Below are positions 55,094-64,000 of a stretch of DNA of 64,000 nt, in pieces; position 1 is the first letter of the stretch, and the number at the start of each line of letters is the position of its first letter. Origin of the DNA: Tissierellia bacterium (GTDB lineage Bacteria; Bacillota_A; Clostridia; Tissierellales; Peptoniphilaceae); assembly GCA_012728775.1 (NCBI GenBank), contig JAAYEN010000271.1:1-64000 (forward strand), written 5' to 3'. Below the pieces are notes generated by a model. It saw only the letters and a program-made list of their open reading frames with translations. It had not been told where the DNA came from and did no database searches. Both the position numbers and the translations under genes were made by a program.

Positions 55094-56167
55094 ATGTTGG
55101 AATTTGAAGTAGACAACGATGGATTTGCAAAAATTAAAGTTATAGGTGTTGGCGGTGGGGGAAATAATGCCGTAAACAGAATGATTGAAAGTGGAGTTAA
55201 AGGTGTTGAATTCATCGCTGCTAATACTGATAGACAAGCATTGAAAGCCTCTTTAGCAAATACTAAACTTCAATTAGGAGAAAAGGTAACTAAAGGTTTA
55301 GGAGCTGGTGGAGATCCTTCAGTGGGAGAAGTAAGCGCACAAGAAAGTCGCGATGAAATTAAAAATTCTTTAGATGGATCAGATATGGTTTTCATTGCTG
55401 CAGGAATGGGTGGAGGAACTGGAACAGGGGGTTCACCTGTTGTAGCTGATATTGCAAAAGAATTAGGCATACTTACAGTTGGTGTTGTGACTAAGCCATT
55501 TTCTTTTGAAGGAAGTAGAAGACAAAAACAAGCTGAAAGTGGAGTTGAAGAACTTCTAGCAAAAGTCGATACTTTGGTTACTATACCTAATGATAGGCTT
55601 TTACAAATAGCTGATAAGAAAACAAGTGTACAAGAGTCCTTTGAAATGGCGGATGAAGTCCTACTTCAAGGTATAACTGGTATATCTGATTTAATTAGTA
55701 TTCCTAGTTTAATTAACTTAGACTTTGCAGACGTAAAATCTATTATGGAAAATAAAGGTATAGCTCATATGGGTATAGGTTATGCAGAAGGAGACGAAAG
55801 AGCTCAAGAAGCTGCAAGAGCTGCAATTAAGAGCCCGCTTTTAGAAACATCAATAGAAGGCGCAAAATCTGTATTAATTAATATTACAGGTGGAGATGAT
55901 TTAGGTATTTTCGAAATCAACGAAGCTGCTGAATTAATAAGATCTTCAGTTGCAGAAGAAGCTAATATCATTTTTGGAGCAGGAATTGACAAGTCAATGG
56001 GTGATCAAATAAAAATTACGGTAATTGCTACTGGATTTAATGACGAAGATTTAGAACCTAGACGAATCAGAACTGAAGAAACAGAAGGTGAAGCTCCAGA
56101 AGCTGAAAAAAAGTCAGATATAATTGAAGATCCATCAGGTCTTAACATTCCTGATTGGTTAAAGTAG
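55094..56167 (+). CDS. ftsZ: Cell division GTPase FtsZ
   Basis: 357 residues. N-terminal [21 protein letters not shown], the tubulin signature [19 protein letters not shown], and the T7-region [11 protein letters not shown] are intact. A short variable linker ends in the conserved C-terminal peptide GLNIPDWLK, which binds FtsA, SepF or ZipA-type anchors. It builds the Z ring. No ftsA lies upstream; SepF, if present, must be elsewhere. AAAGGAGGAA gives a strong ribosome binding site. Confidence 0.98.
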   Translation: MLEFEVDNDGFAKIKVIGVGGGGNNAVNRMIESGVKGVEFIAANTDRQALKASLANTKLQLGEKVTKGLGAGGDPSVGEVSAQESRDEIKNSLDGSDMVFIAAGMGGGTGTGGSPVVADIAKELGILTVGVVTKPFSFEGSRRQKQAESGVEELLAKVDTLVTIPNDRLLQIADKKTSVQESFEMADEVLLQGITGISDLISIPSLINLDFADVKSIMENKGIAHMGIGYAEGDERAQEAARAAIKSPLLETSIEGAKSVLINITGGDDLGIFEINEAAELIRSSVAEEANIIFGAGIDKSMGDQIKITVIATGFNDEDLEPRRIRTEETEGEAPEAEKKSDIIEDPSGLNIPDWLK

Positions 56168-56191
56168 ATTTTATTAATATTTTTAAAACAT

Positions 56192-56234
56192 TCGCATTAC
56201 TTAGTACTTAACGGTAGTAATTAATGCGATTTTT
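56192..56234 (+). terminator. Terminator after ftsZ
   Basis: TCGCATTA (56192-56199) pairs with TAATGCGA (56222-56229) around a partly paired loop and is followed by TTTTTAAAT. It isolates ftsZ as its own unit. Confidence 0.7.
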
Positions 56235-56259
56235 AAATATTCACTAAAGGAGGAAATAT

Positions 56260-56727
56260 ATGAAGTGTCCATATTGTGACTATGATGACTCCAAAGTAGT
56301 AGACTCTAGGCCGACTGATGATAATCAATCCATTAGGCGACGTAGAGAGTGTTTAAAATGCAAGAAAAGATTTACTACATATGAACGATTGGAAAAATCG
56401 CCAATTGTAGTAGTAAAAAAAGACGGAACTAGACAATCATATGATAGGTCTAAGTTGTTAAACGGTATGATAAGAGCTTGTGAAAAAAGACCTGTTTCTT
56501 TATCACGTCTTGAAGAAGCTGTAGATAATATTGAAAAAAAGATTCACAATTCTCTAGAACGTGAAATTAAATCTCAAGATATAGGCGAGATGGTAATGTT
56601 GGAGTTAAAAGAAATTGATGAAATTTCCTATGTTCGATTTGCATCAGTCTATAGACAATTCAAAGATATCAATTCTTTTATGGAAGAAATCATGAGCATA
56701 AAAAGTGAAGTGGATGAGGATGAATGA
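56260..56727 (+). CDS. nrdR: Transcriptional repressor NrdR
   Basis: 155 residues, the usual length. The zinc ribbon is [15 protein letters not shown] and [13 protein letters not shown], followed by an ATP-cone domain (about 48-138; [20 protein letters not shown]). NrdR senses the ATP/dATP ratio and represses ribonucleotide reductase genes by binding NrdR boxes. AAAGGAGG precedes the ATG. It overlaps the rarA start by 8 bases. Confidence 0.97.
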   Translation: MKCPYCDYDDSKVVDSRPTDDNQSIRRRRECLKCKKRFTTYERLEKSPIVVVKKDGTRQSYDRSKLLNGMIRACEKRPVSLSRLEEAVDNIEKKIHNSLEREIKSQDIGEMVMLELKEIDEISYVRFASVYRQFKDINSFMEEIMSIKSEVDEDE

Positions 56728-58051
56728 CCTATTTGAATTTTCGTATCAAAAAAGAAAAGATGAATCCCAGCCATTAGCAGAAAGATTTAGGCCTTCTAAT
56801 TTAGATGAATTTGTTGGACAGAGTCATATTGTAGGAGAAGGAAAGCTTTTGAATCGATTAATTAATGCAGATAGGCTTACTTCGATGATATTTTATGGAC
56901 CTCCAGGAACGGGTAAGACTACGTTATCTAGTATTATCGCTAATAATACAAAAAATAATTTTCAAAAGTTATCTGCTGTTACAGCAGGTGTAAAGGATAT
57001 TAAACAAATAATCGAAGTAGCAGAGTCTGATTTAAAAATCTATAATAAAAAAACGATTCTATTTGTAGATGAAATCCATAGATTTAATAAAGCTCAACAA
57101 GATGTTTTGCTTCCATATGTAGAAAGAGGGATAGTTATTCTTATAGGTGCTACTACAGAAAATCCTATTTTTGAAGTGAATAAAGCACTCCTTTCTAGAA
57201 GCAGAATTATTGAATTTAAATCCATTTCTGAAGAAGACTTAAGAATTCTTCTAGACCGTGTATTAGTCGACAAAGAAAAAGGATATGGGAATGAAAATAT
57301 TATTTTTGAAGATAGAGCAAAAACTTACTTATTAAATCATGTTGAGGGGGATGCTAGAAACTTATTAAATACATTAGAATTAGCCATTATTAGTACACCT
57401 AAAAATAGTGTTGGAGAAGTAGTAATTGATATAGAAGTTATTGGAAACTGTCTTCAAAAAATTAATCTTCGCTACGATAAAGACGGGGAACAACATTATA
57501 ATATTATAAGTGCATTTATAAAAAGCATAAGAGGTTCAGATCCAGATGCAGCGATTTATTATCTAGCATTAATGCTTCATTCTGGTGAGGACCCTAGATT
57601 TATTGCAAGACGCTTAGTAATTTCTGCTGCAGAAGATATTGGACTTGCAGATCCTAATGCCATGAATATAGCCAATGCCGCATTTCAAGCTATTACATTT
57701 ATTGGCATGCCAGAAGGTAGAATACCTCTTTCTGAAGCCACTATTTATTTGGCTACAGCCCCGAAAAGTAATTCCGCTTATCTTGCAATAGATCAAGCTT
57801 TGGAAGATGTTAGAAGTTCAAGATCTCTACATGTACCAGAGCACTTAAAAAATATTCATGTAGGAGAAATTACCGAAGAAGACAAATATGTATATCCTCA
57901 TAACTATGATGATGGCATTGTAAAACAAGATTATCTTGAAGATAAGAGAAAGTATTATTTCCCGAAAGAAACTGGATACGAAAAACGAATTAAAGATCGC
58001 ATGGATTATATTGAATCCATATTAAATAAAGAAAAAAATAAAAATACTTGA
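56720..58051 (+). CDS. rarA: Replication-associated recombination protein RarA (MgsA)
   Basis: About 443 residues. AAA+ ATPase with [18 protein letters not shown], Walker [13 protein letters not shown], Walker [17 protein letters not shown] and sensor GATTENP. The C-terminal SSB-binding/tetramerisation part includes [19 protein letters not shown] and [18 protein letters not shown]. RarA acts at stalled replication forks. The ATG at 56720 gives the usual short N-terminus; ATG 56714 and GTG 56705 are in-frame alternatives. Confidence 0.95.
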   Translation: MNDLFEFSYQKRKDESQPLAERFRPSNLDEFVGQSHIVGEGKLLNRLINADRLTSMIFYGPPGTGKTTLSSIIANNTKNNFQKLSAVTAGVKDIKQIIEVAESDLKIYNKKTILFVDEIHRFNKAQQDVLLPYVERGIVILIGATTENPIFEVNKALLSRSRIIEFKSISEEDLRILLDRVLVDKEKGYGNENIIFEDRAKTYLLNHVEGDARNLLNTLELAIISTPKNSVGEVVIDIEVIGNCLQKINLRYDKDGEQHYNIISAFIKSIRGSDPDAAIYYLALMLHSGEDPRFIARRLVISAAEDIGLADPNAMNIANAAFQAITFIGMPEGRIPLSEATIYLATAPKSNSAYLAIDQALEDVRSSRSLHVPEHLKNIHVGEITEEDKYVYPHNYDDGIVKQDYLEDKRKYYFPKETGYEKRIKDRMDYIESILNKEKNKNT

Positions 58052-58093
58052 AGCTTTTATTATATTGTAGTAATATACTTAAGTGTAAATATT

Positions 58094-58116
58094 AAACTAG
58101 TGAAATCACTAGTTTT
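58094..58116 (+). terminator. Hairpin after rarA
   Basis: A perfect 9-bp stem AAACTAGTG / CACTAGTTT with an AAAT loop follows rarA by about 40 bases. The T-run is only four bases, so it may be a weak terminator. Confidence 0.5.
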
Positions 58117-58127
58117 GCAAATAAAAT

Positions 58128-58156
58128 TTGATAACTTGAGTAATTTATGGTACAAT
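58128..58156 (+). promoter_or_regulatory. Promoter of rpmE
   Basis: TTGATA at 58128-58133 and TACAAT at 58151-58156 are 17 bases apart. Transcription would begin near 58163, about 30 bases before the rpmE start. Confidence 0.7.
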
Positions 58157-58192
58157 ACATTACTGAGTTACTAACGAATTAGAGGTGATAAT

Positions 58193-58393
58193 GTGAAAAA
58201 AGATATACATCCAAATTACCAAGAAGCTACAGTTACATGTGCTTGTGGAAATACATTCAAAACAGGTTCTACAAAACCAGAATTGAGAGTAGAAGTATGT
58301 TCAGAATGCCATCCATTCTTTACAGGAAAACAAAAGTTTACTGAAGCTGGTGGTAGAGTAGAGAAATTTAAGAAGAAGTATAATAGAGACTAA
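58193..58393 (+). CDS. rpmE: 50S ribosomal protein L31
   Basis: 66 residues from GTG 58193, after [26 protein letters not shown] and [15 protein letters not shown] are typical of type A L31, with the zinc-binding cysteines (CAC and CSEC) kept. This is the zinc-containing form; the zinc-free paralogue used in zinc limitation is not in the window. It is followed by yqhQ, prmC and prfA, a frequent Firmicutes order. Confidence 0.97.
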   Translation: MKKDIHPNYQEATVTCACGNTFKTGSTKPELRVEVCSECHPFFTGKQKFTEAGGRVEKFKKKYNRD

Positions 58394-58395
58394 GA

Positions 58396-58432
58396 AATAA
58401 AGGTTGGTGTTATGCTGACCTTATTTTTATTA
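58396..58432 (+). terminator. Terminator or attenuator after rpmE
   Basis: AATAAAGGT pairs imperfectly with ACCTTATT around a TTGGTGTTATGCTG loop region, followed by TTTTAT. It may end most rpmE transcripts and let a fraction read through into yqhQ-prmC-prfA. Confidence 0.55.
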
Positions 58433-58442
58433 TAGGAGATTT

Positions 58443-59342
58443 ATGAAAAAAACATCCATAGGAGGTCAAGCACTCATTGAAGGTGTTATGATGAGAGGAC
58501 CATCTAAAATTGGTATAGCAGTTCGAAAACCTAATAACGAAATAGAATTAAAAATAGAAGACATCAAATTGCCATCTAGAAAGTATAAAATTCTTCAAGT
58601 TCCATTTATCCGAGGAATGATTGCATTGGGAGAAGCTATGTATATTGGCGTAAGTGCTCTTATGTTTTCTGCAAGCTTTTGGGAAGAAGATGAAAATGGA
58701 AATAAGATAGAAGGTAGTAGTTTAACTCCCCTTCAAACTGCGGGAATAATTGCAACATCTTTAGGATTGACTATATTATTATTTATGCTACTTCCGAATT
58801 TTATTACTACTTTATTTGCTAAATATATTGGAAGTCCTTTAGTATTAAACTTAATAGAAGGCATATTTAGATTATTATTTTTCTTTATCTATATAGTATA
58901 TGTATCAAAACTAGAAGATGTAAAAAGAGTTTTTGAATATCATGGAGCTGAACATAAAAGTATTCATGCTTACGAAAATGGAGTGGAATTAACTGTAGAA
59001 AATATTAAAAAATATCCCATTATGCATAAAAGATGTGGTACATCATTTCTTTTTATGGTAATGATGATATCCATAATAGTTTTATCATTTTTTGGTTGGC
59101 CAAATATGATTATGCGAATAGTAACGAGAGTAATTGCACTTCCCATAGTAGCTGGAATATCTTATGAAGTAAATAAAATAATGGGACGACTAGATAATAA
59201 TTTGTGTAATGCACTTGCAAAACCTGGATTGTTAATCCAAAAGTACGCTACTGTGAAAGAACCAGATGATTCACAGATAGAAGTAGCAATAGCTGCATTA
59301 AAAAGTGTTTTACCATCTCAAGGAGAAGATGACAGTTGGTAA
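58443..59342 (+). CDS. YqhQ-like DUF1385 membrane protein
   Basis: 299 residues. The N-terminus TSIGGQALIEGVMMRGPSKI is the DUF1385 signature; FEYHGAEHKSIHAYENG and HKRCGTSFLFMVMMISI follow, with about five membrane segments between residues 55 and 250. The conserved His-rich stretch suggests a metal-binding membrane enzyme, but the function is not known. It lies between rpmE and prmC-prfA, as in many Firmicutes. It overlaps prmC by 7 bases. Confidence 0.92.
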   Translation: MKKTSIGGQALIEGVMMRGPSKIGIAVRKPNNEIELKIEDIKLPSRKYKILQVPFIRGMIALGEAMYIGVSALMFSASFWEEDENGNKIEGSSLTPLQTAGIIATSLGLTILLFMLLPNFITTLFAKYIGSPLVLNLIEGIFRLLFFFIYIVYVSKLEDVKRVFEYHGAEHKSIHAYENGVELTVENIKKYPIMHKRCGTSFLFMVMMISIIVLSFFGWPNMIMRIVTRVIALPIVAGISYEVNKIMGRLDNNLCNALAKPGLLIQKYATVKEPDDSQIEVAIAALKSVLPSQGEDDSW

Positions 59343-60178
59343 TTAAAGAAGCATTATTATATGGCGAAAAAAATCTTTCAAATAACTTATATACAGATCC
59401 AATTAATGAGAGTAGAAAGATACTCTCATTTTTGTTAAGTAAGGATTTGTCCTTTATATATATATACCCAGAGTATCTTCTTGATGAATATACAAGAGAT
59501 AAGTTTATAGAAATAATTGAAAAAAGAAAAAATGGTTTGCCTTTAGAGTATATTTTTCATGAAAAAAATTTCTTTGGTAGAGATTTTTTTGTGGATGAAA
59601 GAGTGCTAATTCCAAGATGGGATACTGAAAATTTAGTAAATGAAGTTATTAAGTTGGCAAAATCTATAGTCTCACCAAAAATTTTAGAAATTGGAGCAGG
59701 CAGTGGAGCCATTTCTTTAACGTTAGGAATGGAAATAAGGAATTCTTCAGTTTTAGGGGTGGATATTTCTAATAAAGCTTTAGAAGTGTGTGAAATAAAT
59801 AAAAATATCTTCAATATTGAAAATGTTTCCTTTATATATAGTGACCTGTTTTCCAATGTGAAAGGAAAATATGATATAATAGTTTCAAATCCACCGTATA
59901 TTAAAACTGAGGAATTAATTGCTTTACAAAGGGAAGTTACTTGTGAACCTATTAATGCCCTTGATGGTGGAGAAGACGGACTCTATTATTATAAACACAT
60001 TATAAAAAAATCTATAAATCATATTACTGACAATGGAATACTAGCATTTGAAATTGGACACGATCAAGGAAATAGAGTAAAAGAATTATTAGAAGAAAAT
60101 AAATTTAAAAATATAGAAATTAAAAAGGATCTCCAAGGACTAGATCGAGTTATTTGGGGAGTCAAGGAGGGGATATAA
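59336..60178 (+). CDS. prmC: Release factor glutamine methyltransferase PrmC
   Basis: 280 residues from a GTG inside the end of yqhQ. An N-terminal helical domain (about 1-70) precedes VLIPRWDTENLV, the SAM motif ILEIGAGSGAISLTL and the catalytic VSNPPYIKTEEL. It methylates the Gln of the GGQ motif of release factors, here the RF1 encoded by the next gene. The RPDTE-type motif reads RWDTE. Confidence 0.95.
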   Translation: MVIKEALLYGEKNLSNNLYTDPINESRKILSFLLSKDLSFIYIYPEYLLDEYTRDKFIEIIEKRKNGLPLEYIFHEKNFFGRDFFVDERVLIPRWDTENLVNEVIKLAKSIVSPKILEIGAGSGAISLTLGMEIRNSSVLGVDISNKALEVCEINKNIFNIENVSFIYSDLFSNVKGKYDIIVSNPPYIKTEELIALQREVTCEPINALDGGEDGLYYYKHIIKKSINHITDNGILAFEIGHDQGNRVKELLEENKFKNIEIKKDLQGLDRVIWGVKEGI

Positions 60179-61246
60179 ATGTATGAAAATTTAATAGTAT
60201 TTGAAGAGCGTTATGAAGAATTGGAAAAAAGCATGATGGATCCTGAAGTTCTAAGTGATTCTAATAAATTACAAAAAATTGCGAAAGAGCATTCTGAAAT
60301 ACAAGAAATTGTTGAAAAATATAGAGAATACAGAGACTCTACGGAAGAATTGGATATTACAAAAATGATGTTTGATGAAAAACTAGATGATGAAATGCGG
60401 GAGATGGTTAACGAAGAAATAAAGGGTTTAGAATCAAAAATCAGAATACTTGAAGATGAAATAAAAATACTCCTTGTACCTAAAGATGAAAACGATGATA
60501 AAAATGTTATTGTTGAAATCAGAGGTGGCGCAGGTGGTGATGAGGCGGCACTGTTTGCAGGTGTACTTTTTAGAATGTATACAAGATTTGCTGAAAGAAA
60601 TAATTGGAAAGTAGATGTAATGAACACAAATGAGATAGGAATAGGCGGATACAAGGAAGTTATTTTTATGATACATGGTAAAGGAGCCTATTCACGTTTA
60701 AAATACGAATCAGGAGTTCATAGAGTTCAAAGAGTACCTGAAACTGAGAGTTCTGGTAGAATTCACACCTCTACAGCGACAGTTGCTGTACTTCCAGAAG
60801 TTGGTGATGTAGAAGTTGAAGTTAATCCAAACGATATACGTATAGACGTATTTAGATCCAGTGGTAATGGTGGACAATCAGTAAATACAACAGACTCTGC
60901 AGTAAGAATAACTCATTTACCTACGGGATTAGTGGTTTCTTGTCAAGATGAAAAATCTCAATTAAAAAATAAAGATAAGGCAATGAAAATTCTAAAAGCT
61001 AAATTATATGAACAAATTCTAGAAGAGCAAAATCAAAATATTGCTGATGCAAAAAGGTCTCAAGTTGGTACAGGAGACAGATCCGAAAGAATTAGAACTT
61101 ATAACTTCCCTCAAGGTAGGATAACAGATCATAGAATTAATAAGACTTTATTTAGAATGGAAGACTTTGTAGATGGAGATTTAGATGAAATGATAGACTC
61201 TCTTACTGCATTTGATCAGTCTAAAAAAATGGAGATGATTGGATAA
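60179..61246 (+). CDS. prfA: Peptide chain release factor 1
   Basis: 355 residues, usual RF1 length. The PCRF domain includes [19 protein letters not shown], and the catalytic loop is [19 protein letters not shown] with the GGQ motif. [19 protein letters not shown] is typical of RF1, which reads UAA and UAG stops. Adjacent prmC modifies its GGQ glutamine. It overlaps the next gene by one base. Confidence 0.97.
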   Translation: MYENLIVFEERYEELEKSMMDPEVLSDSNKLQKIAKEHSEIQEIVEKYREYRDSTEELDITKMMFDEKLDDEMREMVNEEIKGLESKIRILEDEIKILLVPKDENDDKNVIVEIRGGAGGDEAALFAGVLFRMYTRFAERNNWKVDVMNTNEIGIGGYKEVIFMIHGKGAYSRLKYESGVHRVQRVPETESSGRIHTSTATVAVLPEVGDVEVEVNPNDIRIDVFRSSGNGGQSVNTTDSAVRITHLPTGLVVSCQDEKSQLKNKDKAMKILKAKLYEQILEEQNQNIADAKRSQVGTGDRSERIRTYNFPQGRITDHRINKTLFRMEDFVDGDLDEMIDSLTAFDQSKKMEMIG

Positions 61247-61710
61247 TGTCCATAGAAAAAGCTAGAAAGCATTTAGAAATGTATAATTTATCTGATAGGA
61301 TGCAAATCCTAGAAGAGTCCAGTGCAACAGTTGACTTAGCAGCACAAGCATTAGGTGTAACCCCTGATGAAATTGCTAAATCCTTAAGTTTTGATCAAAA
61401 AGGAGAAACTGTAATTGTTTTACTTGCTGGTGAAAGAAGAATAGATAATAAGAAATATAAAAGACTGTTTAATTGTAAAGCAAAAATGCTCTCCATAGAT
61501 GAAATTGAAGAAAGAATTGGTCATGAAGTAGGTGGAGTATGTCCATTTGGAGTAAATAATGATGTGAAAATTTATTTAGATGAATCCTTAAAAGACTATC
61601 TGTTTGTATATCCAGCATGTGGAGGCTATAATACTGCTATAAAATTATCCATTGATGAATTAGAAAAGGCTTCTGAATCTTTGGATTGGGTAGATATTTC
61701 CACTAAATAA
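61246..61710 (+). CDS. YbaK/EbsC-family aminoacyl-tRNA deacylase
   Basis: 154 residues. The YbaK/ProX fold is recognisable from TPDEIAKSLSFDQKGETVIVLLAGERRIDNKK and the conserved IGHEVGGVCPFGV and VYPACGGYNTAIKLS. Family members hydrolyse mischarged tRNAs, such as Cys- or Ala-tRNA-Pro. The specificity here is unknown. It overlaps prfA by one base, so it probably shares its mRNA, a sensible pairing with translation genes. Confidence 0.88.
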   Translation: MSIEKARKHLEMYNLSDRMQILEESSATVDLAAQALGVTPDEIAKSLSFDQKGETVIVLLAGERRIDNKKYKRLFNCKAKMLSIDEIEERIGHEVGGVCPFGVNNDVKIYLDESLKDYLFVYPACGGYNTAIKLSIDELEKASESLDWVDISTK

Positions 61711-61725
61711 GATTAATTCTAATTA

Positions 61726-61754
61726 TTGACTTTATCCAAAATCATAGATATAAT
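61726..61754 (+). promoter_or_regulatory. Strong promoter of the rubrerythrin gene
   Basis: TTGACT at 61726-61731 and a perfect TATAAT at 61749-61754 are 17 bases apart, about 48 bases before the ATG. The near-consensus form suggests high expression. No clear PerR-type dyad was recognised over it. Confidence 0.8.
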
Positions 61755-61801
61755 TGTATAGTAGTTATAATAAGTAAACACAATTAAGGAGGAATATTAT
61801 T

Positions 61802-62350
61802 ATGGTTAGAGCAATGACACAAGATAACTTGAGATCAGCATTTGGTGGCGAAAGCCAAGCTCATATGAGATATAGAATTTGGGCTCAAACAGCAGGAAAA
61901 GAAGGATTCCCTAATGTTGCCAGATTATTTAATGCAATTTCTGATGCTGAGCAAGTTCATGCTACACTTCATTTTAATGCATTGAGAAAAGTTGAAGGGG
62001 ATTTCCCAGTAACTTCTATGGCAGGTTTTGGACTATCTGAAACTTCAAATAACCTACAAGGTGCCATTAATGGTGAAACTTTCGAATTTACAGAAATGTA
62101 TCCAGCATATATTGCTGTTGCAGAAATGCAAGGTGAACAAGAAGCTGTAAAAGCTTACAGATTTGCAATAGAAGCAGAAAAAAATCATGCTGTTAGATTT
62201 ACAGCAGCAAAAGAAGCAGTAGATGCAGGAAACGATTTTGATGTAGAAACAATTTACTTATGTCCTGTATGTGGATATATTGGACTAGATGCAAATGAAG
62301 AAAGTTGTCCTCTATGCGGAGTGAAAAGAGCTTTATTTATCGAATATTAA
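61802..62350 (+). CDS. Rubrerythrin
   Basis: 182 residues. A ferritin-like di-iron domain (about 1-140) carries paired carboxylate/His helices, with GGESQAHMRY, ISDAEQVHATLHF, VAEMQGEQEAVKAY and EAEKNHAVRF. A C-terminal rubredoxin-like domain has two CxxC pairs, CPVCGYIG and CPLCGVKR. Rubrerythrins reduce hydrogen peroxide in anaerobes. It has its own promoter and terminator. GGAGG precedes the start; an ATG five codons further in is an alternative. Confidence 0.96.
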   Translation: MVRAMTQDNLRSAFGGESQAHMRYRIWAQTAGKEGFPNVARLFNAISDAEQVHATLHFNALRKVEGDFPVTSMAGFGLSETSNNLQGAINGETFEFTEMYPAYIAVAEMQGEQEAVKAYRFAIEAEKNHAVRFTAAKEAVDAGNDFDVETIYLCPVCGYIGLDANEESCPLCGVKRALFIEY

Positions 62351-62366
62351 TTTTTAATTTTAAGCT

Positions 62367-62402
62367 AAGAAACTTGGGATAAATCTCGAGTTTCTTTTTA
62401 TT
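62367..62402 (+). terminator. Terminator after the rubrerythrin gene
   Basis: A 13-bp stem (62367-62379 with 62384-62396, G-T pairs included) with a TAAA loop is followed by TTTTATTTAG. Confidence 0.88.
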
Positions 62403-62471
62403 TAGAAGTAAAGTAAAATTTATTTAAACTTAGTTAGTTCTAAGCATAATGAATGTAATAATTTAAATTTA

Positions 62472-62480
62472 TGATATAAT
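62472..62480 (+). promoter_or_regulatory. Extended -10 promoter before the decarboxylase gene
   Basis: TGATATAAT at 62472-62480 is a perfect extended -10 element; no good -35 box is seen 17 bases upstream. It lies 35 bases before the start codon. Confidence 0.5.
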
Positions 62481-62514
62481 ATATAAAATGATACGAGGAG
62501 GTAATAACAGATAA

Positions 62515-63930
62515 ATGAAGACTCCTGTTATGAATGCTTTAAAAGAGTTAGTTAAGGAAGATAGCGTTTCATTCCATTTTCCTGGACATAAGGGAAGATT
62601 GACAAATATAGATTGGGCAAAGTTAATGCCCATGATAGATACTACAGAAACTAGAGGTATGGATAATTTATTAGAACCTACTGGAATTATAAAAGAATCT
62701 CAACAAGAAGCTGCCAAAGTATTTGGAGCAAAACATACTATCTATGGAGTAAACGGATCTACGGGAAGTAATTATATTGCCCTTTCAGCAGTAGCTAATA
62801 AAGGAGATAAAATATTATTACAAAGAAATTGTCACAAATCAGTTTACAATTCCATGATTCTAAATGACTTACAGCCCATTTATGTATTTCCTAATTACAA
62901 TAAAGAATACGAACTGACTACAGGAGTTTGTCCTAAAGAAATTGAAAGAATATTAGATGAGCATCCTGAAATAAAAGTGGTAATTTTAACAAATCCCAAT
63001 TATTATGGAATTTGTTCAGATATCAAAACTATTGCAGAAATAGTCCATAAAGATGAAAAAAGAATTTTGATTGTAGACGAAGCCCATGGTCCTCATATTG
63101 GACTGTCAGATAAATATCCCGATTCTGCTATTATATCAGGAGCAGATATAGTTATTCATTCTACCCACAAAACATTACCAAGCTTAACACAAACATCGCT
63201 CATACATATATGTAGTGATAGAGTTGATATGAACAAGCTTATGGATAGATATCAATTATATACCACCACTAGTCCATCCTATTTATTTACTTTATCGAAT
63301 GAAATGTCAGTAGCTTATATGGCTGAAGAAGGGAAAAAAGATCTAGATGATAACTACGAATATTTACTGGATGTAAGAAAAAGACTTGGAGAAATTGAAG
63401 GTGTTACTGTTTTAGAAATGGATCCAGATGACGATACGATATTTGATTTGGACATATGTAGAATAACTATTGATATAGATGGATATAAAGGTCAAGAGCT
63501 GATGAGTATCTTATATCATGATTATAATATTCGTATGGAAATGAGTGATTATTATAATACATTAGCAGTCGCTACAGTTATGAATAATAAAGAAGACTAT
63601 GAAACACTAATTGATGCAATTAAAGATATAGCAGGTAGAGAAAAAAGAAAACCAATTAAAGACTTAACATTAGATATGCCAAAACCGGTTGTTTCGATGT
63701 GTCCTGCTGAAGCATATTTTGCACAAAAAAAATTGGTAAACCTAGAAGACAGCATAGGTGAAGTAGCAGCTACTGCAATAATACCTTATCCTCCTGGAGT
63801 TCCGCTATTAGCCACAGGAGAGTTAATAACAAAAGAAATTTTTGATTATCTTATATTTTTATTAGATAATAATATAAATATTGTAAATCTATCTGAGGAT
63901 AGAAAAAAAATTGTGGTGGTGGATAATTGA
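62515..63930 (+). CDS. Orn/Lys/Arg decarboxylase-family PLP enzyme
   Basis: 471 residues. The fold-type I PLP family of SpeA/Cad-like decarboxylases is shown by FHFPGHKGR, DTTETRGMDNLLEPTGIIKE, GVNGSTGSNYIALSAV, VDEAHGPHIG and the PLP lysine in HSTHKTLPSLTQT, plus the C-terminal CPAEAYFAQKK and IIPYPPGVPLLATGE. It matches the YaaO-like group found next to tmk. Substrate (Arg, Lys or Orn) is not certain. GGAGG lies 13 bases before the ATG, a wide gap, but an in-frame TAA directly upstream fixes the start. It overlaps tmk by 4 bases. Confidence 0.92.
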   Translation: MKTPVMNALKELVKEDSVSFHFPGHKGRLTNIDWAKLMPMIDTTETRGMDNLLEPTGIIKESQQEAAKVFGAKHTIYGVNGSTGSNYIALSAVANKGDKILLQRNCHKSVYNSMILNDLQPIYVFPNYNKEYELTTGVCPKEIERILDEHPEIKVVILTNPNYYGICSDIKTIAEIVHKDEKRILIVDEAHGPHIGLSDKYPDSAIISGADIVIHSTHKTLPSLTQTSLIHICSDRVDMNKLMDRYQLYTTTSPSYLFTLSNEMSVAYMAEEGKKDLDDNYEYLLDVRKRLGEIEGVTVLEMDPDDDTIFDLDICRITIDIDGYKGQELMSILYHDYNIRMEMSDYYNTLAVATVMNNKEDYETLIDAIKDIAGREKRKPIKDLTLDMPKPVVSMCPAEAYFAQKKLVNLEDSIGEVAATAIIPYPPGVPLLATGELITKEIFDYLIFLLDNNINIVNLSEDRKKIVVVDN

Positions 63931-64000
63931 AAGGATATTTTCTAACATTAGAAGGGCCTGATGGCTCAGGTAAATCCACAATTGCTAAGATGTTACAAAC
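63927..64000 (+). CDS. tmk: Thymidylate kinase, N-terminal part (3' end outside window)
   Basis: Only the first 24 codons are present, cut by the window end. The TTG at 63927 starts inside the decarboxylase stop and the protein begins KGYFLTLEGPDGSGKST, the P-loop of dTMP kinase. The enzyme makes dTDP for DNA synthesis. The tmk position after a YaaO-like gene is usual in Firmicutes. Confidence 0.85.
   Translation, partial: MKGYFLTLEGPDGSGKSTIAKMLQ

Noticed and set aside
1..64000. CRISPR array, prophage, insertion sequence, tRNA or rRNA genes
   Set aside because: No regularly spaced repeats, transposase or integrase genes, or rRNA motifs were found on reading, and no tRNA was recognised in the gaps.

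Overview
The window looks like the chromosome of a low-G+C (roughly 30 % by eye), anaerobic, Gram-positive-type Firmicute, most likely a Clostridia or Tissierellia relative. The pointers are AT-rich codon use, strong AGGAGG-type ribosome binding sites, Firmicutes gene order (phoH-pgpH-ybeY-dgkA-era-recO-glyQS-ccpN-ppdR and dnaG-sigA-trmK), rubrerythrin, a T-box leader and a typical dcw (division/cell wall) cluster. The lineage is an inference; no 16S gene is present. Almost every gene is on the + strand; only the class A penicillin-binding protein at 38-41 kb is on the - strand.

Layout. 1-15.2 kb: housekeeping run of c-di-AMP turnover (pgpH), rRNA maturation (ybeY, era), lipid recycling (DgkA-PAP2 fusion), recO, glycyl-tRNA synthetase, the CcpN/PPDK regulatory pair, dGTPase, primase, sigma A, trmK and a NIF3 protein. 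15.3-20.3 kb: one 1644-codon gene joining PurD (GAR synthetase) to a long-form PurL (FGAM synthetase) whose glutaminase domain has lost its catalytic residues. 20.3-24.3 kb: small accessory genes (DUF6440, TrmN6-like, GNAT), RtcB RNA ligase and carbamate kinase. 24.3-26.9 kb: T-box leader, probably reading a His codon, driving a polar amino-acid ABC transporter. 27.0-27.4 kb: RNase P RNA (rnpB). 27.4-34.7 kb: NlpC/P60 hydrolase, an ABC exporter with a giant coiled-coil FtsX-type permease, a BaiN-like flavoprotein and an Rrf2 regulator. 34.8-41 kb: eukaryote-like type 2 IleRS with a GxHH signature, convergent with class A PBP. 41-45.2 kb: hflX-yigZ-nadE-yebC-lgt. 45.3-56.2 kb: dcw cluster mraZ-rsmH-ftsL-pbp-mraY-murD-ftsW-murG-divIB then ftsZ under its own promoter; murE, murF, murC and ftsA are absent. 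56.2-64 kb: nrdR-rarA, rpmE-yqhQ-prmC-prfA-ybaK, rubrerythrin, an Orn/Lys/Arg decarboxylase-family gene and the start of tmk.

How it fits together. The window is mostly core growth machinery. The most unusual content is the PurD-PurL fusion with a dead glutaminase domain. Together with an NH3-type NAD synthetase and a carbamate kinase it suggests a cell living on plentiful free ammonia, as amino-acid-fermenting anaerobes do; that link is inference. No CRISPR array, phage, insertion sequence, tRNA or rRNA gene was seen.
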